A stretch of DNA of 64,000 nt from Desulfoarculaceae bacterium (GTDB lineage: Bacteria; Desulfobacterota; Desulfobulbia; Desulfobulbales; Desulfocapsaceae). Shown one piece after another: positions 16,870 through 25,400 of the stretch. The number at the start of each line of letters is the position of its first letter. The stretch's first letter is position 1. The notes under the pieces are model-generated. The model saw nothing but the letters and a program-made list of their open reading frames with translations. It was not told the origin of the DNA and did no database searches. Location: the NCBI GenBank assembly GCA_019429465.1, contig JAHYIV010000003.1:1-64000 (forward strand), given 5' to 3'. Made by a program: the position numbers and the translations under genes.

Positions 16870-16960
16870 TTAAGCCGCTGTAAAAAAATAACATGGCCAT
16901 CTAAAGGAGCCGTAACAAAATAGATATAAATGGCCATGTTATTTCGTAACGGCTCCTAAG
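16870..16960. repeat. Palindromic element with interleaved inverted repeats (copy 1)
   Basis: Four blocks occur in the order B-A-B'-A': AAATAACATGGCCAT (16886-16900), GGAGCCGTAAC (16906-16916), ATGGCCATGTTATTT (16930-16944), GTAACGGCTCC (16946-16956). B and B' are perfectly complementary; A and A' differ at one base. A longer version lies in the opposite orientation at 22048-22208 and a fragment at 19298-19330. Confidence 0.75.
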
Positions 16961-17055
16961 ACGGAGCAGGAGACAAGATCAAACAGAGAGGGCGAACAAG
17001 ACTATCCGGTTGAGCCGCTGCGCTCAGAGGTAAAAGAGACCAGGCTCAGGGAATC

Positions 17056-18267
17056 ATGATGAAAAATCCTTGTATGATTCTGTTGGCACTGGCACTGGTA
17101 AGCTTTGCCTGTGCTAAAGCTGTCACCAGCAAAGATGCTGTCCGTTTCGACTCCGACATGGAAGCAGAACAAGGTGACTTGCTTAAGGCCAGGGGTGAGC
17201 CTGGCCAAAACGATCAATCCGGGGAGCGGGATAACATGGACTTTGCTGAGGGGAAATCGGGTGGCATAACCAGATTTGAAAAGGTCCCTGCTGATGAAGA
17301 ACGGCTGATCAAAGACATGGCGCTTATATTACAGGAAAAAATGGCCGCGGATTATCCCGCCGGCCAAATCAGACGCGGAGCCCACGCGAAAACGCTGGCC
17401 TGCCTGCAGGCAGAGTTCATTGTGGAGCCGAACATCCCGGCGGAGCTGAAGAGGGGAATATTTGAGTTTCCCCGAAGCTATCCCGCCTGGATTCGCATTT
17501 CCAGTGCCAGCGGTACAATCCAGTCGGACAAAGCCAAAGACGTCCGTGGTTTTGCCATAAAAATCATGGGGGTCACAGGGGAGCGGTTTCAGCCGCGAGA
17601 CGAGGAGAAAGAAACACAGGACTTTATATTAATGAGCTATCCGATCATGCCCTTAGGCACGGTCAAACTGTTCCATGACGCGGTGTACTACACCACTAAA
17701 TGGTCGCCCCTGGTCTTTCTTTCCCGTCTGGTTATGTCGGGTAATTTTCATATCATCAATGAACTCCGCAAGGCCCAGCAAAACCAGATCTCGCCGTTGG
17801 ACATCCGCTACTGGAGTACGACTCCTTATCTCTGCGGACCAGATCACAGTGTAAAATACTCCCTCATTCCCGCTTCGCCCCTGAAAAGCTCCCTGCCGCC
17901 ACTACTCACCGATCATTATCTTGCTGAAAACATGGAAAAACACCTGGCCGCGGCTGAGGCCAGCTTTGATTTCATGATACAAGTACAAAGAGACCCTGTC
18001 CGGATGCCGATTGAGGACGCCGGCGTGGAATGGAGCGAGGAAGAATCTCCCTTTATCAAGGTGGCCACCCTTCGCATTCCTCCCCAGGCCTTCCGTACCA
18101 GGGAACGTAAGGAGTTAGCTGAGGAGCTGTCCTTCTCCCCGGCACATTCCTTGAGTGAACATCGACCGATCGGCGGCCTCAACCGGGCGAGGGTTGAAAT
18201 TTACCGGTCCTTATCCAGATTCCGTCATCAACAAAACAACAAAGACCTGATCGAACCCCGCAAGTAG
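17056..18267 (+). CDS. Catalase-family heme protein, exported
   Basis: A 403-aa member of the catalase-like superfamily (small y4iL/SrpA-like branch). After a signal or lipoprotein-type leader (ILLALALVSFACAK) the catalase core shows RRGAHAKTLACLQAEF, where the His of AHAK (about residue 112) stands at the distal heme position, WIRISSASG and DVRGFAIKIMGV; the proximal side is less certain. The true active site is degenerate compared with large catalases, so the protein may be a peroxidase or heme protein rather than a fast catalase. It lies between a small membrane protein and a flavodoxin fragment, within the oxidative-stress genes. The start context is weak (CAGGG); the MM start is assumed. 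Confidence 0.8.
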   Translation: MMKNPCMILLALALVSFACAKAVTSKDAVRFDSDMEAEQGDLLKARGEPGQNDQSGERDNMDFAEGKSGGITRFEKVPADEERLIKDMALILQEKMAADYPAGQIRRGAHAKTLACLQAEFIVEPNIPAELKRGIFEFPRSYPAWIRISSASGTIQSDKAKDVRGFAIKIMGVTGERFQPRDEEKETQDFILMSYPIMPLGTVKLFHDAVYYTTKWSPLVFLSRLVMSGNFHIINELRKAQQNQISPLDIRYWSTTPYLCGPDHSVKYSLIPASPLKSSLPPLLTDHYLAENMEKHLAAAEASFDFMIQVQRDPVRMPIEDAGVEWSEEESPFIKVATLRIPPQAFRTRERKELAEELSFSPAHSLSEHRPIGGLNRARVEIYRSLSRFRHQQNNKDLIEPRK

Positions 18268-18271
18268 CGGG

Positions 18272-18643
18272 ATGGCGGGTGCCCCGGCGGTGACCGTAAA
18301 ACGGTATCATTCGGCCCGCAGCGATCGTAACGTCATCCTGACGGAGGTGTTCAAGTCCAAAATGATTCTGGTCGGGTCGCCGACCATCAATCGCGGCATC
18401 CTTTCTTCCGTGGCCGCGATCCTTGAGGAGATAAAGGGGCTGGGGTTCAAGGGGAAAAAGGCGGCGGCCTTCGGCTCTTATGGCTGGAGCGGCGAGGCCA
18501 TAAAAACCATCGACAGTCGACTGCGGGAGGCAGGTTTCGAGGTCGTAAACGAGGGGATCAGAACCCTCTGGAATCCGGATAACCAGTCTCTTGACAGCTG
18601 TTTTGAGTTTGGCGCTTCAATTGCGAAGCAATGTCCCTTTTAA
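18272..18643 (+). pseudogene. Orphan flavodoxin domain of an FprA-type flavodiiron protein
   Basis: The 123-aa frame is the C-terminal flavodoxin domain of A-type flavoproteins: VKRYHSARSDRNVILTEVFK, ILVGSPTINRGILSSVAAI and AAFGSYGWSGEAIKTI match the FMN-binding loops. The N-terminal diiron beta-lactamase-like domain that reduces O2 or NO is absent, and the frame starts only 4 bp after the catalase-like gene's stop. I read it as a 5'-deleted remnant, although a short flavodoxin-like protein could still fold. The stop TAA falls in the target duplication of the next 141-bp element. Confidence 0.7.
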
Positions 18644-18646
18644 CAA

Positions 18647-18787
18647 GTGTCTGTCCATAAATGAGGATTTTTGTTCGAGATCAAGGACTGCGAAAAAAAT
18701 AAGCGCAGGCATATGTATGATATTCCGAGCATTATTTTTTGAGCATGACGCAGAGATCGGGTAAAAAGACCATTTATGGACAGGCAC
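18647..18787. mobile_element. 141-bp palindromic element, copy B
   Basis: Same 17-bp terminal inverted repeats and same length as copy A. It is flanked by TAACAA at 18641-18646 and 18788-18793, a perfect 6-bp duplication. The right duplication leads directly into the ribosome site (CAAGGAGAG) of the ferritin-like gene. Confidence 0.88.
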
Positions 18788-18805
18788 TAACAAGGAGAGT
18801 GCATT

Positions 18806-19300
18806 ATGGATATTTATGAATATGCCATGCAGATGGAGCAAGATGGCGAGAAATTTTACCGTGAACTTGCCGGCAACAGCAGGGTCGAAGGCCTGAAGAC
18901 TATTTTTACCATGCTGGCGGACGAAGAGGTGAAGCATTACCAGGTCATTGCCCAGCTGCGTAAACATGCCGGCAATGCCTCGCTGGCCAAAACCACGGTC
19001 CTGGAGAATGTCAAAAATATCTTTGTCCGCATGCAGGAAGAAAAAGCCGTGGCCAGCTTTGAAGCCTCTGATCTTGAGGCATACCGAAAGGCCTTCGACA
19101 TTGAGAAGATGAGCCGGGAGTTTTATCAGGACAAGGCCGCCGATGCCGGTGAGGAAGAGGTGAAGCAGCTGTTGCTGCGCCTTGCCGGTGAAGAAGAAAG
19201 ACACTGCCGGATAATGGAAAATATCGTCGCCTTTGTCGCCCGGCCGCAACCGGGAAATTGGCTGGAAAACGCCGAATGGCACCATCTGGATGAATATTAG
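18806..19300 (+). CDS. Ferritin-like diiron protein (rubrerythrin-type)
   Basis: A 164-aa all-helical protein with a diiron pattern: MEQDGEKFYREL, DEEVKHYQVI, MSREFYQDKA and GEEERHCRIM supply the Glu and ExxH ligands of the rubrerythrin/ferritin-like family. It lacks the C-terminal rubredoxin domain seen in the rubrerythrin at 42272. Such proteins detoxify peroxide or store iron. Start supported by AAGGAGAG 8 bp ahead. The stop codon TAG is the first part of a fragment of the interleaved palindromic element. Confidence 0.85.
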   Translation: MDIYEYAMQMEQDGEKFYRELAGNSRVEGLKTIFTMLADEEVKHYQVIAQLRKHAGNASLAKTTVLENVKNIFVRMQEEKAVASFEASDLEAYRKAFDIEKMSREFYQDKAADAGEEEVKQLLLRLAGEEERHCRIMENIVAFVARPQPGNWLENAEWHHLDEY

Positions 19301-19379
19301 GAGCCGTTACGAAATAACATGGCCATTTACCCCCCCCCTGAATTAGGGAGGGAATTCCGGAAACTTTATGGACAGACAC
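19298..19379. repeat. Fragments of two palindromic families
   Basis: 19298-19330 equals the first ~32 bp of the interleaved palindromic element (TAGGAGCCGTTACGAAATAA, then CATGGCCATTTA). After a CCCCCCCCCTGAATTAGGGAGGG stretch, 19365-19379 (TTTATGGACAGACAC) is the right terminus of the 141-bp element. Both are broken copies side by side. Confidence 0.65.
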
Positions 19380-19432
19380 TCACTAACATCTGAAAGACCA
19401 GCAGGAGACGTATCATGCATGCATAAGAAGAA

Positions 19433-19669
19433 TTGCTGAAGAAAATAACCGACATTTATCCGGATATCCGTCAACAGGGCATGGATATCAGCGTTGAGTT
19501 TGACCCAGTAAAGAATGTATGGCTGGTTGACCTGAAGAAAGGCGATCATGAGCTCAAGCATCATCTGGAAATAGCTGACGCCGATGGCTGCATGGAGGGG
19601 AGGGAGTGCGTCTCCCTCGGCCTCGAAATCGCCCAGCTCAAAAAAAACATCGAAGGGCAGCAGTATTAA
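19433..19669 (+). CDS. Small acidic/basic conserved-type protein, start damaged
   Basis: A 78-aa frame: LLKKITDIYPDIRQQGMDIS and FDPVKNVWLVDLKKGDHELK look like a genuine protein of unknown function, with two Cys near the C-terminus. A ribosome site (CAGGAGACG) precedes an in-frame ATG at 19415, but the third codon after it is TAA (19424-19426); the frame opens again only after that. So either a TTG at 19433 is used, or the gene carries an early nonsense change. Adjacent to the korA remnant; no function inferred. Confidence 0.45.
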   Translation: MLKKITDIYPDIRQQGMDISVEFDPVKNVWLVDLKKGDHELKHHLEIADADGCMEGRECVSLGLEIAQLKKNIEGQQY

Positions 19670-19803
19670 CGGTCAACTCAGGTACCACATTTTATCATCA
19701 GCAGAGATTCGGAAAATGTGCTGCACCTCCATCGTCTCCCTTTAAAAATGGGAGGCGCGATTGCCGGTCACGATTTTCCGAGTCCCGAACCAAGAAGGGA
19801 CGT

Positions 19804-20481
19804 ATGGATTACTCCATCAAAATCGGAGGTGAAGCGGGACAGGGCATCCAGACCATTGGTAATGCCCTGGGACGCGTTTTCGCCCGCTCCGGCTATCACG
19901 TCTTTTCCCACCAGGATTATGAGTCGCGCGTCCGCGGCGGCCATAACTTCTATCAGATACGACTTTCCAACCAGCCCCTGGGCGTACCGGGCGACGCCGC
20001 CCATCTGGTGGTTGTTGACAGTGATGAACATGACGAGGAGGGCCATATTGTCGAGGACGGTGCCACCAGAAAACGGATGGTCGACAAGCGATTCAGGAAA
20101 CTGCCGCTCATCACGAATGAAATCGCCCCGCCCGAGCTCTACGGAGACCACGAGGCGCGCATCGTGGTGGTGGGATGGGGCTCAACCTATGGCGTCATGA
20201 AAGAAGCCGTTGACGCGCTGGCACAGTCAGAGAAGATCGCCATGCTCCATTTCAGTGAAATCTTCCCCCTGCCCGACCGGGCTCATTTTGATTATCCGGC
20301 CTTCCTCCACCAGGCGCAGCTTGCCTTGTGCATCGAACACAACGCCACCGGCCAGTTCAGCCGGCTGCTGCGTGCTGAAACCGGCTTTGAGTTCAAGGCC
20401 ACCATCCACAAGTATGATGGCAGGCCCTTTACGGTTGAAGAACTGACAGGAGAAATTCATGGTCACATTGGAGACATTTAA
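19804..20481 (+). pseudogene. korA: korA with large in-frame internal deletion
   Basis: KorA is the alpha subunit (with fused gamma domain) of 2-oxoacid:ferredoxin oxidoreductase and is normally about 560-600 aa. Here only 225 aa remain. The N-terminal gamma part is normal up to about residue 60 (IKIGGEAGQGIQTIG, QDYESRVRGGHNFYQIRLSN), then at about 19975-19995 it jumps to the C-terminal part of the alpha domain (VVVDSDEHDEEGHI and IVVVGWGSTYGVMKEAVDAL), with the frame preserved. The pyruvate/2-oxoacid-binding domain in between is missing, so the enzyme cannot be complete. The 3' end overlaps intact korB by 23 bp. Confidence 0.8.
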
Positions 20482-21310
20482 CGGTCAAACGCCGGCCTGG
20501 TGTCCGGGGTGCGGTAATTTTGCCATCTTGAAAACGTTCAAGGAGATGCTGGTCGAGCTTCAGCTTGAACCCCATCAGTTCACCGTGGTCTCGGGAATCG
20601 GCCAGGCGGCAAAACTGCCGCACTATACCAGGGGCAACACCTTCAATGGTCTGCACGGCAGGGCCTTGCCGGTGGCAACGGGCATCAGGCTCGCCAACCA
20701 TGCCATGCCGGTGATCGTCACCACTGGTGACGGCGACTGTTACGGTGAGGGCGGCAACCATCTCCTGGCCGCCATGCGCCGAAACATCAATGTGAAGCTC
20801 CTGGTCCATGACAACCAGATCTACGGCCTGACCAAGGGCCAGCCCTCGCCCACCAGCGGCGAGGGGACAAGGGCCAGGAACGTCCCTGCCGGGGTGATCT
20901 CCAATCAGTTCAATCCCATGGCCCTGGCCGTGGCGCTCGACTGTGGTTTTGCGGCCCGGGCCTTTGCCGGCGACACAACGCATCTCAAGGACCTGATGCA
21001 AAAGGCCATGAACCACCAGGGCTTTGCCCTCATCGACATCCTCCAGCCCTGTGTCACCTTCAACAAGGTGAATACCTACCAGTGGTACCGCGAGCGCGTC
21101 TATCACCTCGAGCCGGACTATAACCCCGAAGACCGCAACGCCGCCTTTTCCAGGGCGCTCGAATGGGGCGACCGCATCCCGATCGGCGTCATCTACCGGA
21201 ATAACCGCCCCCCCTTCGAGGCACGGGTCCCCATGCTGGCAGCCGGCCCCCTCGTCCATCAGACCTTCGACCCCTCAAAGGTCGAGGGGACGCTTCAGGA
21301 TTTTTATTGA
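20459..21310 (+). CDS. korB: 2-oxoacid:ferredoxin oxidoreductase beta subunit
   Basis: A 283-aa thiamine-diphosphate-binding beta subunit. It has the N-terminal WCPGCGNFAIL, SGIGQAAKLPHY, the ThDP/Mg motif GDGDCYGEGGNHL (about residues 91-103), QIYGLTKGQPSPTS and a full-length C-terminus. In the intact enzyme it decarboxylates a 2-oxoacid such as 2-oxoglutarate and passes electrons to ferredoxin. The gene overlaps the deleted korA, so its natural partner in this operon is defective; another alpha subunit elsewhere would be needed for activity. Confidence 0.93.
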   Translation: MVTLETFNGQTPAWCPGCGNFAILKTFKEMLVELQLEPHQFTVVSGIGQAAKLPHYTRGNTFNGLHGRALPVATGIRLANHAMPVIVTTGDGDCYGEGGNHLLAAMRRNINVKLLVHDNQIYGLTKGQPSPTSGEGTRARNVPAGVISNQFNPMALAVALDCGFAARAFAGDTTHLKDLMQKAMNHQGFALIDILQPCVTFNKVNTYQWYRERVYHLEPDYNPEDRNAAFSRALEWGDRIPIGVIYRNNRPPFEARVPMLAAGPLVHQTFDPSKVEGTLQDFY

Positions 21311-21452
21311 CAATAGGGGGCGACTCCTGATGTTGAAAGTGGCAGAAGAGACGCATGGTGGAGAGCGGAGAAGAAAAAGCGGTCAAGATCCAGATTAACT
21401 GGAGGAGATCACAGATCGAGAAGCAACATCCACATTCTTTTACGGAGGAAAT

Positions 21453-21956
21453 ATGAAGGCCTTAATTTTAAGTGCGGACCATTTTGAGGACTCTGAGCTG
21501 CTGGTTCCCTACTACCGGCTGCAGGAGGCGGGCGTTGAAGTGGTCGTAGCCTCCCTGCGCCGCGGGGCCATCACCGGCAAGCACGGCTATGAAGTGGCCG
21601 TTGACATGACCCTTGACGAGGTCAATCCTGACGACTATGCCATCCTCATCCTGCCGGGTGGCGCGGCGCCGGCGGTGGTGAGAGAAGAGCCGATGGCGCT
21701 GGAGATCGCCCGGCGTTTTTTTGCGGAGAAAAAACCGGTCGCCGCCATCTGCCACGGGCCGCAGATCTTGATCAGCGCCGATCTTTTGCTGGGGCGACGC
21801 GCCACCTGCTACAGATCAGTGGCTGATGAGCTGAAAGAAGGTGGCGCCCTCTATGAGGACCTGGAAGTGGTGGTTGACGACAACCTGATCACGTCCCGGC
21901 AACCGGCCGATCTGCCCGCGTTCATGCGCGAGATCATGAAACAGCTCGGACTTTAG
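21453..21956 (+). CDS. PfpI/DJ-1 family protein
   Basis: A 167-aa cytoplasmic protein of the DJ-1/PfpI superfamily, with LVPYYRLQEAGVEVVVASL, the nucleophile-elbow cysteine in AICHGPQ (C100) and the typical end of the fold (LITSRQPADLPAFMREIM). Members act as intracellular proteases, chaperones or glyoxalases/deglycases; which one cannot be told. An ACGGAGGA site lies 6 bp before the ATG. The stop codon TAG runs into a palindromic repeat. Confidence 0.88.
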   Translation: MKALILSADHFEDSELLVPYYRLQEAGVEVVVASLRRGAITGKHGYEVAVDMTLDEVNPDDYAILILPGGAAPAVVREEPMALEIARRFFAEKKPVAAICHGPQILISADLLLGRRATCYRSVADELKEGGALYEDLEVVVDDNLITSRQPADLPAFMREIMKQLGL

Positions 21957-22046
21957 TGCCTTACAGATTATTTTCTCGGAGTCTGCGCTTACCTGTTTTT
22001 TTGCCAGAAAACAATCTGCGAAAGGCACTTATCCCGTTCATCGGGG
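21955..22046. repeat. Palindromic 'AGTGCCT' repeat, reverse copy
   Basis: Starts at the PfpI stop codon (TTAGTGCCTTACAGATTATT) and ends with GCACTTATCCCGTTCATCGG. It is the reverse of the copies at 3822, 47845 and 57756, with extra sequence in the loop. It may act as a transcript-end structure. Confidence 0.75.
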
Positions 22047-22047
22047 T

Positions 22048-22208
22048 TAGGAGCCGTTACGAAATAACATGGCCATTTATATCTATTTCGTTACGCAGGC
22101 CAGGGATGGCCCGGTGTCGCGAGCGCCATGGACGGCATAAGGAGCGACCGGCTCCTTATGCCGCTCCGGGCACTTAGATGACCATGTTATTTTTTTACAG
22201 CGGCTTAG
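22048..22208. repeat. Interleaved palindromic element, copy 2, with inserted hairpin
   Basis: Same blocks as 16870-16960 but reversed (A-B-A'-B'). The A' block is split: after CGTTAC come about 55 extra bases, including a strong hairpin GGCATAAGGAGC/GCTCCTTATGCC, before the element resumes with TTAGATGACCATG and TTATTTTTTTACAGCGGCTTA. Confidence 0.75.
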
Positions 22209-22406
22209 CCTGCTGTTCCCGGTGGGAAAAGAAGGAGAGCAGTGTCAGCAATGCGCGAAAACCTGCCATAAATGGGCAGGAGAATGCCGAAAAATGGCAC
22301 AGAAACAATTCTAGAACAGTCCGCATAGTTTCTTGCTGCGTTCTCCCGTCAGGTAAATTCTTTACCCATGGCTGGACGGTCATCTGGAGCATGTAAAGGG
22401 AAAAAA

Positions 22407-25400
22407 ATGGGTATTGGCACTCTCATTGCCTACTTCGCAAAACAGGATGAAGCCCGAAGAGCTCTCCGGGAACTGACACGGCAAGGCTTCAGCCGCACCG
22501 CCCTGGTGTATAAGGATGCGAACGGAGATATTCACAGTGCAGGTCCTATCCTCTGGCGCCGTGCCCTCAGGGTAACCCTGGCTGCCTGTCTGTTTGGGGG
22601 GATTACCACTCTGCTCCTGCATTGGCCCCAACTGCTTCCGGACTGGAGACCTTCCACGCTTCTGGCGTTTATCTTTGCAGGTGTCATCTTCGTAGCCCTG
22701 GCAGCGCTTCTATGGCAGCGACTCTTCAGGTATGGTGTTGAGTCTGAACTTATTCGTAATCACGCCCGCTGGCTCGTGTCCGGGGAATCAGTCCTGATTC
22801 TCCAGACACCCTGCGAATCGTTACCGCGGCCAGTGGCTCTGCTGCGGGAAAGCGGCGATATCCCTCCGCGGCTGTTCATCATGCATCCCAAGCGCGAACG
22901 ACGGGTCACGGCGCGGGGCCCCGAGGTAAAGCTTTCCCCGGCCCAGGTTCTGGAGCATGCCCAGCGCCATGCCAGGGAGCAGCAGGTGGATCTGCAGCCG
23001 CAGCGCAATACCGAGCTGCTCAAGCGCTTCAAACACTCGCGCCAATGGCTCCGTCAGGTCTACGCGGACCTTGCCGCGGCGAACCGCCTTGAGCAGAAGT
23101 CCACACCGACTGCCGATTGGATCCTGGATAATGAGTATATTCTGGAAGGCAACGCCCGCGCGATCCTGCTGAACCTTCCCCGGCGCTTTTACCAGCAGCT
23201 GCCCATACTGGCCTCTGATCCCTATCGGGGGCTGCCCTGTATCTACGGTCTGGCCAAGGATCTCGTTTCCCATACGGAGATGCGCCTGGACCGGGAGAAT
23301 ATCCTGGCCTTTATCGAGGCCTACCAATCCGTGCGCACGCTGACCATCGGCGAACTCTGGGCCATTCCCCAGATGCTGCGCTTCGCGCTTATTGAAGGCA
23401 TCCAGAGCCTGGCCGTTACCGCCCTCGCTGACCTGCGCGAACATCAGTTGGCCGACTTCTGGGCGAACAGGTTGATCGCTGCCAATCGCCGCGATTCCAA
23501 CCAGCTCTTCGCCATCCTGGCGGAACTGGCGAAAGCGGAGGTGCACCCCAGCCCTTATTTCGGGGCGCAGTTGGTAGGTCTGCTCTACGACGAGGCGGCC
23601 GTACTGGCACCGGTCAAGAACTGGCTTGAACGCACCCTCAAAATCCTCCTGCCCGACCTCCATCGGCATGAGATGAACCGGCAGACCAGAGAGCAGCTCG
23701 CCAGCGGCAACGCCTTCACCAGCCTGCGTCAACTTGCCCTGCTGGACTGGCGGGAGATCTTCGAAAAACTCAGCCGGGTGGAGCAGATACTGCGCCATGA
23801 TCCCTCCGGGGTCTACGCCAAAATGGATTTCGCCACCCGTGACCGCTGTCGTCGGGCGATTGAAGAACTCGCCCGCGCTGCCGCCCAGCCCGAGGAACAG
23901 GTCGCGGGGCGCGTCATCAAGCTGGCCCAGCGTCAAGCAACCGTCGATAAAGAGCGCGGCCACGTCTCCACCTGGCTCATCGGCAAGGGACGGGCGGAGC
24001 TGGCCCGGCTGCTCGCCTGCCGTGAAACGTTGCGTTATCGTACCCTGGCCTGGATCCATGACCACCACACCGCCATTTACACCTTCAGTATCGGCGGTGT
24101 TACCGCACTCTTCATCTTCCTGCTCGTCGCCTGGGGACTGAGCCCCGGCTTCGACCAGCCGGGAGGGTCACCCGCTCTCCTCCTGGGACTCGTCTTGCTT
24201 CTCTTGATTCCGGTGAGCCAGCTGGCGATCGAGCTGGTCAATTATCTGATCACGCGACTTCTGCCGCCCCGGTCCCTGCCCAAGATGGATTTCGAGGAGT
24301 CGGGGATTCCCGATGAATTCCGCACCCTGGTGGTGGTGCCAATGATGCTGGTGAACGCCGAGACGATCCGCGCCGAGGCGGAGAAGCTGGAGATCCGCTA
24401 CCTGGCCAACAAGGAAGAGAATCTGTTCTTCAGCCTGTTCACGGACTACACCGATTCAGCCACTGCTTCCCGGGAAGAAGACAGCGGGCTGCTCCAGACC
24501 GCGAGGCTATGCCTGACAGAGCTCAATGGGCGTCATGGAGGCGAGCGTTTTTTCCTCTTTCATCGGGAGCGCACCTGGAGTGAATCCGAGCAGAAGTTCA
24601 TCGGCTGGGAGCGGAAACGGGGCAAGCTGGAAGAACTGAACCGCTTGATCGACGGTACGCGGCCCGAGACCGCTGCCCCCCTGGTCTACGTGGGCGACCC
24701 GGACCGGTTGGCGGACATCCGCTTCATCATCACTCTCGACAGCGACACCCAGTTACCGCACGCCTCGGCCCGCAGGCTGGTCGAGACCCTGGCGCACCCC
24801 CTCAACCAGCCCCGCTTTGATGCGGATGGCTGTATCATGGCCGGCTACACCATCATTCAGCCACGGGTAAGCCCTACCCTGCCGAGCACGAGCGGCTCAA
24901 TCTTCAGCAGGCTCTTCAGCGATGCAGTGGGGATCGACCCCTACACCCAGGCGGTCTCCGACGTCTATCAGGACTTGAGCGGGGAAGGGTCTTACCACGG
25001 CAAGGGGATCTACGATGTCCGCGCCTTCAGCCGCCTGCTCTCCGGACGGTTCCCTGAAGAGTGGGTGCTGAGCCACGACCTGCTCGAAGGGGCCCATGTC
25101 CGGGTGGGGCTGGCCAGCGATATAGAGATCTACGATGAATTCCCTCAAGGATACCGGAGTTACAGCAGCCGGGCCCACCGCTGGATTCGCGGCGACTGGC
25201 AGATCGCCGGGTGGATTTTCCCGCGCGTCCCCCAGGCTGCAGGCGGACGGGGCGCCAACCCGCTTTCCCTCTTCAACCGCTGGAAGATTCTTGACAACCT
25301 GCGCCGCAGCCTGTTGCCTGCCACCAGCCTGGCCCTGTTGACTGCTTCCTGGTTCATCTCCCCGAGAGCCGGCGGAATCGCAGCCCTGGTAGTTGGCCTG

